A stretch of DNA of 64,000 nucleotides from Odobenus rosmarus divergens (lineage: Eukaryota; Chordata; Mammalia; Carnivora; Odobenidae). Location of the stretch: NCBI RefSeq assembly GCF_000321225.1, contig NW_004450267.1:211316-275315 (forward strand), given 5' to 3'. Shown one piece after another: positions 35,123 to 47,575 of the stretch. The notes beneath the pieces were generated by a model. That model made no database searches, was not told the origin of the DNA, and worked only from the letters and a program-made list of their open reading frames with translations. Position 1 is the stretch's first letter, and every line of letters begins with the position of its first letter. The position numbers and the translations under genes were made by a program.

Positions 35123-36135
35123 CCCTTGTGATTTAGGCCCATGTCAATCCAACGAAAGGTTATAAGTGGTTGAACCACAATTAGGTTTGAATTCTTAGGC
35201 CCTTTTGGCTGGATGGCCACTTGAAGGTAGTACCAGACAGTCCGGTTGGGGGAAAGAAAGAAGCATCATGCACAAGAATAAGTCAAGTACGGTCTAGAAT
35301 TTTCAAAATAGAAAGTGAGCAAGAGATGATCCCTTTCTGAGAAATAGCCATATTTAGTGATCAAACTGATCATGAAAAGTTGAGAAATATAGAGTCAGAA
35401 ATGTTTTTTAGTCCACATTTGAGTAGGCTATTCCAATGCTCATTCATGCCAGATGGCTGTGAGTGGATAGTAGGTAGAATGGAAGATAACATCAATTTCC
35501 TTTAGTATAGGTCCATTTTTTAGTGGCTTTTGCAATAAAAGGTACACATGGCCAGATAACAAAAGAACCAGATATCTAAAAACATGACAATGATTAATTT
35601 CAAGGGTCATAATAGTATTGTTGGAATCAGCTGATCAAACTGGAGCAGCAAGATGTATCAACAGCAGTGAGGCACTGCCCAGAGTCCTGAGAGAGTATCA
35701 ATGGTATGATATAGTCAGTCTTTTGGGACCAGGCAAGGGCAACTTCTCCTGCAGGGTGGCTCACTTACCACAAATCAAATGAACAGATCAGTTAGAACTA
35801 GCACATGCAGTGAGATCTTCTGCATTAGAAATATTGATTCCTGTAAATGTGTGCTCAGTCTATGAGGGTGGATGTGTTGTCATATCTAATGCAATGATGG
35901 ATCCAGACAGCAATCTGGGCAGGGAAATTCATTCAGCAGCTTGATCTAGTCCCTTTCTAAAATTGGGCTCTTATCATGGGCATCTATGAGTGACCCAGAT
36001 AGTTCAATCAGCACCTACAAATTGTCTCCACAGTTCATGGACCCAAAGAAGGGTATCTTAAAGCTTCTAATCTGTAGCCTTCCAAGTGGAAGACCAAACT
36101 GATAGGCCACAGGCAATAGAACCAAATATAACAAG
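35123..36135 (-). mobile_element. Decayed endogenous retrovirus internal region (pol/integrase-like, class III-like)
   Basis: The minus strand around 35430-35800 shows scattered matches to a retroviral integrase core: a tract like the one leading to the first catalytic Asp and, downstream, a tract like the one around the catalytic Glu. These are broken by several stops and frame shifts. The remainder (35800-36135) follows in the expected upstream order. No flanking LTR pair, gag or env was recognised, and nothing is intact. The ERV-L-like assignment is inference from the residue pattern. Confidence 0.5.
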
Positions 36136-36139
36136 GTTC

Positions 36140-36960
36140 CTGCAGGGGAGTGGAACTAAAATAAGTATATTAAAATCAGACAAAAAAATAATTACTAGAG
36201 ATAAGGATAAATGACTCAATTGACAAGGAGCACATAGCAATTTTTTAGAAGATTTATTTATTTATTTGAGAGCGAGAGCAGGGGAAGGGGCAGAGGGAGA
36301 AGGAGACAAGCAGATTCCCCACTGAGCAGGGAGCGTGATGCAGGGCTCCATTCCAGGACCCTGAGATCATGACCTGAGCCGAAATCAAGAGTCAGATGCT
36401 TAACCAACTGAGCCACCCGGGTACCCCATCACATAGCAATCTTAAACTTATATGCACATAATAACAAAGTGTCAAATTATACAGAATAAAAATTGACAGG
36501 TAAAAAAAGGAGTAGACAATACCATTTCTTTTACTAAGAAATTTAGCAGTTGCTTTTAGTAAGGAATTTTAGCACAATACTTCAGTAGTGGTTACACTAA
36601 ACAAAAATATATAAGCAAGGATAAGTAAATTTTGGACGGTACAATTAACTTATTTTAATGGACACATTTAGAACCCTGAATCCTATTATTAGAAATAAAT
36701 TAAAGCACTAAGAAACCCTTCAGAAAATAGGCCATGTAACCAGGCCATAAAGATTAGTCTTCCCAAATGTCAATGGTCTACATTCTGCAGACCATGTTCC
36801 CTGACCACAATAAAATTAACATTCTGTAACCACAATACAATTAAGTTAGAAATACATAAAAACAGCAACAACAAAAGTGACAACTTGCTTTATAAAAAAG
36901 ATATGCCGAACATTTATGCAATATATAACTACAATTTATACAAATATTTACAGATCATTG
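36140..36960 (+). mobile_element. Old L1 ORF2 fragment (sense), split by a SINE
   Basis: 'aaaataagtatattaaaatc' before the SINE, and 'cttatatgcacataataaca', 'aaaaattgacaggt' and 'attctgtaaccacaataca' after it, follow the sense L1 endonuclease-to-RT interval. It is strongly diverged. The SINE at 36242-36429 interrupts it with a target duplication, so the L1 is older. Confidence 0.6.
36242..36429 (-). mobile_element. CAN-SINE (antisense) in old L1
   Basis: AGAAGATTTATTTATTTATT, GA-rich block, 'ctgagatcatgacctgagcc', 'gagccacccgggtacccca'. The duplication cacatagcaat lies at 36231-36241 and 36430-36440. Confidence 0.94.
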
Positions 36961-37036
36961 GTAAAGAAAGGATAGCTATTTTGTAAAGGTGTCATAACCT
37001 GTATAACCTGTAATCTTTAAGAATCATTGTAAACTT

Positions 37037-37347
37037 AGGGTTTTTCTCCCTTTATGATTTCGTCTTGTTTCATTTTTTCCTCTCTTCCCCTATGATCCTC
37101 TGCCTTGTTTCTTAAATTCTGCGTATCAGTGAGATCATATGATAATTGTCTTTCTCTGATTGACTTATTTTGCTTAGCATAATACCCACAAACCATAAGA
37201 GACTCTTAATCTCAGGAAACAAACTGAGGGTTGCTGGAGGGGAGGAGAGTGGGGGAGGGGGTGGTTGGGTGATGGGCAGTGGGGTGGGTATGTGTTGTAG
37301 TGAGTACCTGTACCCCTGAAACAAATAATACCTTATATGTTCAAAAA
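37037..37347 (+). mobile_element. Small twin-primed L1 (3' UTR only), 5' inverted
   Basis: The left part (37037 to about 37187) is inverted: on the minus strand it reads through the end of ORF2 ('aagtcaatcagagaaagaca') into the 3' UTR. The right part (about 37190-37347) is sense 3' UTR ('accataagagactcttaatc') that continues where the inverted part leaves off. The target duplication aagaatcattgtaaactt at 37019-37036 recurs at 37348-37365 with one mismatch, enclosing both parts. Confidence 0.88.
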
Positions 37348-37384
37348 AAGAACCATTGTAAACTTGAAAACAAAGAAAGGGACA

Positions 37385-37790
37385 ACATAGCTGCCATAGA
37401 CAGAAGTTTTATGTCCTAAAATTTTTTATATTGTAACCTAATCCCCAGTGTCATAGTATTTGAAGGTGCTCAATCTTTGGGAGGTGATTAGATCATGAGG
37501 GTGGAGCCCTCATGAATGGGATTGGTGCCCTTATGAAAGAGACCCCAGAGAATTCCCTCACTCCTTCCACCATGTGAGGACATAGTGGGAAGATAGTTGT
37601 TTGTGAACCAGGAAGCAGGTCCTCACCAGACACTGGATCTGCCAGCAAATTGTTCTTGAACTTCCCAGTTTCCAGAACTGGGAGAAATAACTTTCAGCTC
37701 TTTATCAAATTGCAAGGACCAGGCTGTGATATTTTGCTATAGCAGCCCAAATGGAGTAAGACAACAGGAAAAGGCAGTTACAGCCTGTTC
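37385..37790 (+). mobile_element. Solo LTR of MaLR/ERVL type (sense)
   Basis: The text 'taatccccagtgtcatagta', 'gtgattagatcatgagggtg', 'catgtgaggacatagtggga', 'cagaactgggagaaataact', 'gctatagcagcccaaatgga' follows a common mammalian LTR class with its polyadenylation-like 'gagaaataa'. No internal retroviral sequence adjoins it. The subfamily and exact ends are uncertain. Confidence 0.65.
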
Positions 37791-38150
37791 CTACTCACGC
37801 ATGTACACATGAAATTACTAGCTGTGATTCTGGCAAACAGAAGTGGAGAATGTGTGGGAAAAAAGATAATAAATCATGGTAAAGTTTCATTAATCCCAGA
37901 AATATTGCCTCAGTGCCATTGAAGAAAATCATGACAAATCTAGAATTATGTATTCTTTCAATTTATTCATGTCAAAAAAACAACTGAGGTAAGAGTTGCA
38001 ACTTCCTGTGGGGAAACTATTGCAAATCTTTTTATTTTGTTCATGTTAAACAATCGGTCAAGAATTAGGCCTCCAAAATGGATATATTTAGACATACAAA
38101 AATATAAGAATGATTATCATTATTAGGTAATTCCTAAAAAATAGTAAACT
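37791..38150. other. Unassigned
   Basis: No gene or repeat was recognised. Confidence 0.4.
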
Positions 38151-38161
38151 GAGATGTTTTA

Positions 38162-38365
38162 GTTTTTAATTAATTTATTTTGAGAAAGAGAGCATGCCCA
38201 AGTGGGGAAGGGGCAGATGGAGAGGAAAAGAGAAAATCTCAAGCACACTCCCCACTCAGTGTGGAGACTATGTGGGGCTCAGTCCCACAACCCTGAGATC
38301 ATGACCTGAGTCAAAATCAAGAGTTGGATGCTCAAACAAGGGCACCACCCAGACATCCCTTGAGA
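38162..38365 (-). mobile_element. Old CAN-SINE (antisense)
   Basis: 'taatttattttgagaaagag', 'ctgagatcatgacctgagtc', degraded head 'caccacccagacatccct'. The duplication gagatgtttta lies at 38151-38161 and 38366-38376. More diverged than the other copies. Confidence 0.88.
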
Positions 38366-38610
38366 GAGATGTTTTAAAAACCATGAAATGATGATAAGCC
38401 AAAATGATCATTCGTGCCTGTTGGTTACAGAAATAAACAACTGATTGAAGAATAACAAAATTAACTATAAATTTATATTTAAAATGTACAGGTAAAATTC
38501 TAGAAAATAATAAAAATGAGACAGGAATGTTCAGTGCTAAATTATTCTAAGGGTATCAGTGTTTTCCTAGGGAGTAGATAGATCTCTAGATTTTGTTATA
38601 AAAAAATAAT

Positions 38611-38624
38611 GTGTGTGTGTGTGT
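38611..38624 (+). repeat. (GT)n microsatellite, short
   Basis: About seven TG units. Confidence 0.8.
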
Positions 38625-38671
38625 AAGTAAAGGATAACCAAAATAGGAAAGAAAAAGAGGGAAAGGAGAAA

Positions 38672-38672
<1 letters not shown>

Positions 38673-38728
<56 letters not shown>

Positions 38729-38747
38729 AAAAGAAAGAAAGAAAGAG
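38673..38747 (+). repeat. (GAAA)n microsatellite
   Basis: Roughly 17-18 GAAA units with one interruption (one extra AA), preceded by a purine-rich lead. The 79-codon minus-strand frame across it is only Phe/Leu/Ser low-complexity translation. Confidence 0.95.
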
Positions 38748-40271
38748 ATCAATCCATAACATTGAAACTGGAAGAAGAAAAGGAGGCTATATGGGGTTTT
38801 CTTCATATTGCCTCAATTCTTTATGTATTTTATTTTTTTATAGATGCACCAGGGACATGCATTTGCTCATGTCAATAAAAGACATGTGCTGAATTATTAT
38901 TGCATGATAAAGAGGGGAAAATTGACTAGTAATATAGTTTGGAGCAAATTATGGAAGGTCTGGTGTGATCATGTTAAGAAGATAGAACTTTTATCAAGAG
39001 TCAATAGATTGCCATACCAGGATTACCAAGTGGGAAGTAATTTTAACAGATTTCCAATTTAGAAAGATCATTCTGGTGACAACAGTGGTGATAGACGAGA
39101 TATGCTGAAGTTAGAGAGATGAAGACAAATTACAAGGATATGATAAAATTTGGGGCAAGGTATGATGTAGACCTAAATTAAAATGTTAAGGATGAGACAA
39201 GCAAAAGGGACAAATGTCAAAATTTATTTTCAAGGCCTCACTTTCTTCATTTCTTTCTTACATGACAGCATTTCCAGACTGCTTCATAGCACAGTGATCA
39301 TCCTCTATGCACTTGCTGCTTTGTAGTCTAGAGCATCATATTTGATTATTATCCATAATACATCTAGATACATCAAACTTCCAGCCACCTTTCTGGAAAG
39401 CTGAGTCTTATAGTTGGCAAAAGAAATTCGAGAGCTAAGTGATTTTCTAGCATTAATTCCTATCCTTTGAGATGTGCAGGGTCTTTTTCTCAAGAGCCTG
39501 AAACTTTTCTACCAAATAGAGTAGCAATCACTGTGAAGCTTTCCATTAAGTATGCTTCATCCAGTATCAACAGAACTTTGTGCTATGAAGTAACTGTCTT
39601 GGCTGAAATCCATCCGATTTTATTTTTCATCCAAATATGTGTTGTAATCAACACCTGAAGATGTTATACAAATAAATAAATTTGAAATCTGGTTAAATTC
39701 ATGTCAGAAACACTAAATGAAAACACAGGCTTCTTAGATAGGTCTGGAGAATAAATTTATTTTGTAAACCAAATGTAGCAAATGTTTCTTTTTCCTCTTC
39801 AGCAGGAAGTTGGGCAGTAGGGAATTGTTCTCAATTATAATAGGACTCTTTTCTATATAAATTTCCAGTGCTATGTACTAGAGGGGGAAAAAAAATACCT
39901 GTTAAAGGAAGAAAAAGAGAGAAACATGCTAAATTAATTAGAATTAAAAATAGGGAAGACTCATCAGATCATATAGTCCTTTCTTTCCACAACTGAATCC
40001 AGGGAGATTTTAAGTCCATATCTATTTGCAAGGCAATCATAAATTCTGCATAATATTTTATAAACATTCCCTTAAACTCACTAAAAAATGTGTAAGGTCT
40101 ATTTTGGACTCTTGAAAAATCATATTGCTCTTGTAGTTTGTCTTTTAGAAGCTGCAAGAGTCAAAACATTGATCAACAACTTGGGTATACGTATTTAAAA
40201 GATATTCCCTGAGATGCATTATTTATTACATTGGACTTTATAATTAATAAATTATAAATCTATTATAATTA
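38748..40271. other. Unassigned sequence
   Basis: No gene or clear repeat was seen. Short frames (38844-39062 plus, 39305-39493 minus, 39467-39658 plus, 39969-40157 minus) have no recognisable domain. Confidence 0.4.
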
Positions 40272-40301
40272 TGATGATCTATTATAATTAATAGATCATC
40301 A
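40272..40301. repeat. Perfect 13-bp AT-rich hairpin
   Basis: Arms tgatgatctatta and taatagatcatca pair perfectly around a 4-base loop, taat. The surrounding 40230-40275 contains further taat/atta-rich imperfect palindromes. Confidence 0.85.
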
Positions 40302-40540
40302 AACTCTCAGTGACAGACTTATTAACTATATTCACAAGGTTGGTCAATAGGATAATTTGTTAAGTTATATAATTTGTGGTAAAGCACTTTAAGTAGCTAG
40401 CTTATAGTTAGACTCAAGACTAGCTTATAGATGATGCTGAATTAATTGTAACATATTCAGGGCATCTGTTTTCGTTTTAAGAAGGGAAGTGAATACCTGT
40501 GCCCAAACTCTGCACCTACTCTCATGGATGTGCATGTGAG

Positions 40541-40583
40541 CATACACATACACACACAAACACACACACACACACACACACAC
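40541..40583 (+). repeat. (CA)n microsatellite
   Basis: About 20 CA units, with interruptions near the start. Confidence 0.93.
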
Positions 40584-42689
40584 GCCAGACTTGATTCAAT
40601 CTCTTTTGCTCCCTTGCTCTTTCCCTTTTCGGCATAATGGTGCTGTCACAGTCTCATAAAATTTGCTTCTCTACATACTACTTTGTTGTGTTACCCCTGG
40701 GTCTTAAGTTAATGTATTATTGCTTCAGAATTTTTAATAACACTGATTAAGCCTAGGAGACATTCTGCCCTCATCCAATAAATGCCGAATTAGTTAAAGC
40801 AAGAGAACTGCTTTCTTTTTCTTTTCTCCACATCATTGGTGTGAGGGGGCATCTATCATAGTAGAAGTTTCTGTTCTATGATAATTAGAAAAAAAGAGAG
40901 ACCAAGACTAAGAATGGATCAGAATCATAGGAAATGAGCCATGACAAATCTTTCCCTATTAGGTGTCGGTGTTATTGATAGCTTCCTTGAATATCATGTT
41001 CTCTGTGCTAACTTTGTAATTATGCAAAATTTTGACATCACATCAATTTCCCAAGCACACATACATACCTACTCAAAAGACAATGCACTCACTGGTTAAT
41101 CTAGATATACACACACATTTTTTAACTCCAAGTCCTAGATTCTTTTTACTGCACTCCTGATTCCAAACTTACCAGGGCAAAAAGTTCAAGGCACTTGCCA
41201 AGAGTTTTCTGTATTCAAAAAATATGTATTAATACATGGTATGCTTTTGTGCGTTACTTTGCAAATGTATTTGGATGCTACTGTAATTAAGAATAAAAAT
41301 TGCTTAAAGCATTGCTGAGCGTACAGCACTATGTTTAACTGTATGTTCTAAAAAATAATACAGGCTAAAAGTACAACTTTTTTTCAGGATTTGAATAATA
41401 TTTTAATTAAAAATGCCCCTCTTCCCTTAAAACACTTGAAATCATTGCCAAATATCATTTTATAATAGCCCTTAACACTATTTTGCTGCTTTTAGTTGAG
41501 TATTTCTTACACAGTATCACCTCATCAGGATCTACATATCCCATTTTGCTACCTTTATCCACTAACAACCATTTCCTCTAATCTCAGAACAAGCAAAGAC
41601 TTTAACCTATCTGAGTCATTCCATCTTTAAAAAATTCCATTTAAGGAGTGATCTCTAGGATATAGGATTTTTGCCCCAAAGCAGCGTCTTTACTATTGTA
41701 TCCCAAAGCATGTGACAAGAGTAGACTAATGACTGACTAGCAACTTTTCAGGGACTCCTTCAAATATATATGCACCTTGACTCCTTCGAAACAGGGAGTC
41801 AGAATATTGTACTGTTACTCTGTCTCTGTTACTAACTCACAGTGAGATTTTCCTCTCAGAAGCTCAGTTTTCCCATCTGTATAATAATAATAATAAAATA
41901 AAGTTAATATTTTTGAGCATTTACAGCATGGCAGTCAGGGTTATAGTATTTTTCTGAGTTTATACGTCAAGTTCATATCTGCTCACTTGCCAAAACAGTG
42001 ACGTCATGAGGGGTGAGATTTGGTGACCTATGAATAGGACTGCTTTAGTTTTCTAAAGCTTACCTTACAAAGAAGATTAGGTCCATTTTTTTTCCTATGG
42101 CAATAACCTCTAGGAAGCTATGTACAAAAGGCAAATCTTTGGCTCAAGTATGAAGGATCACTAATGGTGGTAGAGCCAGAATCAGATACCAATAACAGTA
42201 ACTCAGAGGGCTGGAAATCTCAATGTTCAGGCAGTTAACTCTAAACCACCCTTGTCCTTAGGAGTCACTTCACAGCTGCTAGAATATTACTACCAGGACT
42301 TCGGTTCAGCCATTTGAATAGCTTGGCCCTTCCTGGCTCTGACGCTAATGTACATAAGAAGGAAATTCATAATATAGCAAACAGATCAAAGCAGTAATTT
42401 GACATTTTCATTTTAGAGAGAGATGTATTTATTATACATCTTAAAACAGTTTGAAAAGTGATAAAGTGAAAAGGAAAAGTACCACCCCCTGGACCTCTTA
42501 TCCCACTTCTTTAAGGTCACCATTTTACTTGAGATGTTCTCTCTCATTTGCACTCTATTCATATATATGAAAAATATATAAATATACACAAAAGGAAGTC
42601 AAAATATGAGATTTTAAAACTTGTTTTATTTATTTAAAGTATGTGTTGTCTATTTTTCCATGTCAGTATATATATATATTCATCTCATT
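40584..42689. other. Unassigned sequence
   Basis: No gene was seen. A (TAA)n-like run lies at 41880-41900, next to text weakly like a MIR tail. Confidence 0.4.
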
Positions 42690-42930
42690 GTTTAAGGATG
42701 CATATCACATTGCATGGATGGATCATCAATGCCATAATTAAATTCACTTAATGCTGAAAGACATTTGTGCTGTTTCCAGTGCAACATTGCGACAGCAAAC
42801 ATTTTTATACATGTATCTTTGTCGGCAAGTATATTCAGGTGATAAGTTCCTGAAAATGGAATTGCTGGGTCAAAAACAATTCATCAGTGAATACTATCAA
42901 ATTTTAAAAATTTTACCCATCAATGTAAGT
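42690..42930 (-). mobile_element. Possible old L1 fragment (antisense)
   Basis: 'gtgctgtttccagtgcaaca' and 'ggaattgctgggtcaaaaac' match phrases of antisense L1 ORF2. Short and diverged. Confidence 0.45.
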
Positions 42931-45619
42931 TAAAATGTGTTCTTATTATAGTATCAACTTTCTTTTTTTTAATTTTGTTAATGTTGATGAAGTACATATT
43001 AATATTCCATAGTGAAGAATCATTCAGTTCATACATGTTCATTACCATAACAACTTGCATAATAAAAAGTACCAGGTTTAACAGAAGAGATGGCAAGAAT
43101 AAGCTGGCACACGCTACATTTTCACCAACTTAAAATTGTATGCTCCCAAAGATGTCATTAATGAACTTCTTTTCCTATAGCTTCTTGGCTTGAGTGACAA
43201 TATCATGAAGTCATATTATATGACATATTATATGACATATATATCACTATATATGAAGTCGTATTATAAGGTAAAAATATTTTCCAGAAAGAGACAAATA
43301 AGAGAGAAATATATAAACAGTGGGTTTTGTGCAACTTCATCACTGAAGCTATGTGCTCAGAATGGCTCATCCCAGATATAATTAAATATGCTTTATGTAT
43401 TAAGTCGAACCATATGAAATTGCCATAGTCATAGTCACAAGTCAAAATGGTCACTGTGCAGCAATTGCAAATGGCTCAGCCTGATGAAATCAGTGATGCC
43501 AGACACTACAGTAGTGGTCAGGGTATTCTAAAAGGCATCTGAAAATTCTACCAACTCAAATCCTATGTTCTGGGTACTAGAGTTGCTCCCCATTGTGCTG
43601 TAATTCATACTACCTCTGTGCCATTACTCTTAATGCTTCCTGCTTAGTATTCCAACTCAGTTCTCCTCAGGCCGGGTGCCACACTTCCTCCAAACCTCCA
43701 TTCAAAACCCACTTCCTCTGTGGAATCTTCTGCACTATGTCTCTCCTTTAGTCCTAGATCTCTCTTCTAATCCCATCTGTACTCACTTTCTGTAATGGTA
43801 AAATAACTATGAATACCCAACTTACTAAAGAGTTATCTTATAAATAAATATGAATTTTTTTTCTCGTGGATATCTTTAGATGTTCCTTTGATTTCATCTA
43901 TTCCTTGTGATTTTTTTTTTATTTTGAATGAGTCTTTCATAGCATGAGTTATAAATCAGCTGGGAATAAAATTAATTTCTGGGAGCAGGGAATATAAGTG
44001 GACAGTACTCGAGTGACATGGAACGCCTTTGACTGTGTCTTCACCTAAGTTCCAACATCTGGGTCCACTCTCAGTGTATTCACATTGGACAAAAAGACCA
44101 CAGCTGCACCTGAGGAGGTCTGGGAGAACCCTCATGCCTATATCACGGGAATGGCCTATCCCCACATTCTTATGCAAACTGTAACACTTAGATACTGCAT
44201 TTTCTTAAGAGGATATGTTCTTCCAGATTCATCCTCTACATTTCTTGTCTAGCCATATGCCCTAGAAAGCTGATAACTATGGGCTCTATTTATGGGCTTC
44301 TCTGCCCTCTGGCTTCTGGTTGAATTGAGCAAATAGGAGATACCCACAAGAGAGCAGAGTGCAAGAGGATACACAGTTTTATATATTTATGTTCCTACCT
44401 CCCACACTTTCTGCACTCCAGATGATGGCTTATCAGTTCCTAAGTTCTCTATCAGCTTCTGTTATGGAGCTGCTTTTCCAATGCTGTCTTTCCAGATTCT
44501 GGCAGCAACATTTTCTCTCCTGGCTTCTTCAGGTCAAGAGATTTTAACATATCCCTTCCATTGCTAGTATTTGGGTACTTTGCCATTCCTTATCAGTCCT
44601 TCATCCATGCACATACCTCTGTAAGGTAAATGTGCCCTTTATTAGGCTCTCTTCAGTTCAACTCTTTGAATGTGCAATTGGCTTCTTCCTTGAACTGACA
44701 CAAATCAACATTTGGTATGGGAATATGACCTAATCGTTATTTTCAAGTGCTTGAGCCAGGACAGTGTCAGTGCCACTCCAATTCTTCTCATCCACAGTCA
44801 TCTTGTTTTCATTAAAGTATACATTTTCCCAAACTACATTATGATTTTCTTGGTGGCAGATATTCTGCCTTATAGCTCTTTGTGTTTCTGATTCAGAGCA
44901 TAATTGGCCTTCAAAATATATTAAGTTAAAATTATATTAAAATAATGCAACAAGAAAAAAATAAGGCAGTGAATTGATGTATACTATATTTTGAAATGTA
45001 CCCAAACATGTCATTAATATTAAACAGGCAGATTATGAACATAGTGACACTGGCCTTTAGAGCAGAAAAGAATAGTGACTTTGAACTGACATAGTTCAAG
45101 GATCGACTATTTAATTGAAAACAAAACACTTTTCCTTCTAAAAGTCCATTTGTTTTAAGATAATTTATGCAAATTTAAGTTTGGAAAATTTCAAAGAATC
45201 TTTTAAATAGATTTTACAAAGTTGGCTTATTTCTTTCTAAATATCCAAAAGCTATTTTATGATGTTAAGATTGTATTCAGTTTTCTTTAGATCTCTAACT
45301 ATTGCTTAAGTTTAAAAATCCTGCCTGCTGCAATATGCTAACATTTTATAAGCTCCTCTTTAGCTCTCAGTGCTATGTCAAGCATTGGGAATTCAAAAAG
45401 TAAGTCACAGTTCTGACATCAAGATATTCTAAACCTTATGGCCAGGATGAAAGCAGGACCCCCAACATAGCATGAAATGGTCCAAAGATATCTTCCAGAA
45501 GAGATCTCAGTTCATATTTGAAGCATAAATAGAAGTTGGCCTTCAGAATAGGCTAATACACTGGGTGGCCATTCAAGCTAATAACCTTGAAATATTTGAC
45601 AACATTTACTGTCAAATTG
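42931..45619. other. Mostly unassigned; possible L2 fragment
   Basis: No gene was seen. About 43640-43790 ('acctccattcaaaacccact') resembles an L2 3' region read in sense. A cluster of short direct and inverted 'catattatatga' motifs lies at 43210-43265. The frame at 43956-44177 (minus) has no recognised domain. Confidence 0.35.
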
Positions 45620-45860
45620 CTGAGTGGTTAGGAGCCTAGAGACAAGGCTCAGAGTTCCTAGGTTCAAATTGCGACTCTGCTCTTACTACCTGTGCAACTT
45701 TGGGCAAGTTACTTAAACTTTATGGGCTTCAGTTTCCTCATCTATAAAATAGGGAATATAGTAATAGCTCCAACCTCACAGATATTTTTATAAGGATTAA
45801 AATAATTAGTACATGTAAGAACTTAGAACAGTTCCTGCCACAAAATAAGTGCTAATCAGC
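45620..45860 (+). mobile_element. MIR (sense)
   Basis: 'ggttcaaattgcgactctgc' (tRNA-like B box), core 'actttgggcaagttacttaa' and 'cagtttcctcatctataaaa', then 'cttagaacagttcctgccac' and 'aataagtgctaatcag'. Near full length and well preserved for a MIR. Confidence 0.9.
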
Positions 45861-47339
45861 GCTGGCTGTTACCATTTATTTTCAGAAGCTGGCTAGATAC
45901 TCTCTGTGTGAGGCTCCCAGAAGCACCTAGCCACTCCTCTGTTGGCCTGAACAGTCCAGCTCTGTCCCAAGTTTTCTTTCACACAGCAAATCAAAATCCT
46001 TGCATTTTCCTGGGCTCATTGTCTTTAGAAAGTAGTTTAGAACTCTTGGTTTTAGACATTGCCCTTTGGGAGCCTCACCCTTACTCCCATCCCCAGTGTT
46101 TCAGTGTTTCTTTGGACTCTATATTATTCTCTCTAGTAAATCCGGTTTTTTTTCCTTCTTCCATGTTCCAATTTCAGTGATGATGTCTAGTTCCATACAG
46201 GTTGGGACGCTAGTGACAGTCTGACAGGTCTGCTTACCAGGGGGTAGGCAAATCCTACAGTGTGTGACCATGAGTGAGGGAAGTGAGAAGGGCTGTGGGA
46301 ATGTCATGAACGTGGAAGAGGGTAGGAGGAAGGGGAGGGTCTTAGCATGCGAAAAAGAGGGGGCTGATAACTTTTTTAAGTAAAGTACTTCAAGCTGGAC
46401 TCAATAATCTCTTTAGGTTTGCTTTTTAGTCCTAAGACACTCTGACAAATTTCTGTTTGCTCACAAGTCGGTAGCCCCATGTAAATGTGGGGTAATTGAC
46501 CCTTGAGCATATAATTGCCCTATCATAACTCCCTAATTTATTTTTGTACCACGTTGAAATCCTAGAGGTTTTTTTGTCTGACTGACCCTAAAAGTAATGT
46601 ATTTGTATGCAACTAACAAGGTACATGATAGAATAAAAAAATTTCCTTCACCAAAATAAATTATTCAAGAGGAAGGCTTTCATAATTCCTATTTATCTCC
46701 TCAACTCCTGTACCCAAGAGAGGTCCAGAGCAGACACTGAAAACATGCTTGTTAAAAGATTGACTGAATGAATGAGTAATCATTTCCCTCCCCTAAAAAG
46801 TGAGCCAGGCTCCCATTTTTTCGTTTATATGGAGAATTAATCTTTTACCAAAGCCTCCAACTCAGACTGTGTTTAACATTCCATTAAACAAGGGAAAGAA
46901 AGCCTTGTCATTGCCAGAGTGGTCTGCAAACTTTCTCTTCCTGCAAAAGGGAAAGTAATCAGAAACAGCAAAAGGTGGAAAATGTACGTAATTATTTGTC
47001 CCACGCAGGTTGTTATTCTCCACCATGAAGAGAACAGCATGTCCTCTAAGTACAGAGTAGTTGAGAACCAACTTCTCAAAGCAAATACTGCCCCATCAAT
47101 CAGCAGCATTTTGTTGAGATTTGCGTGCATATTCCAGGCCTCACAATGTGAAGCAACAGAGTAGATATTCATCAAGAGAAAGGAAGCCTGGGAGTTAGGC
47201 TTATTTTTAGAAAGTTAACTACAAGTATATGAGCAGCATTACTGTTGTGAAAAAAATGTAAGTGAAATCTGCACAGGAAGCATCCAGTCTTCTCTAAAGA
47301 TGCCAAGCAGAAATCAATAATTTATAATAGCAATACATA
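45861..47339. other. Unassigned sequence
   Basis: No gene was seen. About 46690-46775 resembles an L2 end ('aagattgactgaatgaatga'). Overlapping frames on both strands at 46862-47175 show no recognisable domain. Confidence 0.35.
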
Positions 47340-47575
47340 GTGTTAACCATGTGCCACATGATGTTCTAATAGCTTTATAAATATTCTTTATTCTTCATAA
47401 TACATGAGGAGGTTCTATTATTACCACCACTATCTCTTTATACAATGTAAAACTGAAGCAAAAATGTTTAGAAACTCTCTCAGAGTCTCACAATTAGTGA
47501 TCAGCAATCTCTATACAAACCCAGGCATTTTTGTCCTATGTCTGTGTGCTTAACTACTATACTATAGAGGAGATA
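47340..47575 (-). mobile_element. MIR (antisense)
   Basis: 'catgtgccacatgatgttct', 'ggaggttctattattaccac', 'caaacccaggcatttttgtc', 'gtgcttaactactatact' is antisense MIR order. Confidence 0.7.

Noticed and set aside
38567..38806. 79-codon minus-strand frame rich in Phe/Leu/Ser
   Set aside because: It is a translation of the (GAAA)n microsatellite.
43203..43265. Cluster of 'catattatatga' repeats as a regulatory array
   Set aside because: Low-complexity AT text with irregular spacing; no known motif.
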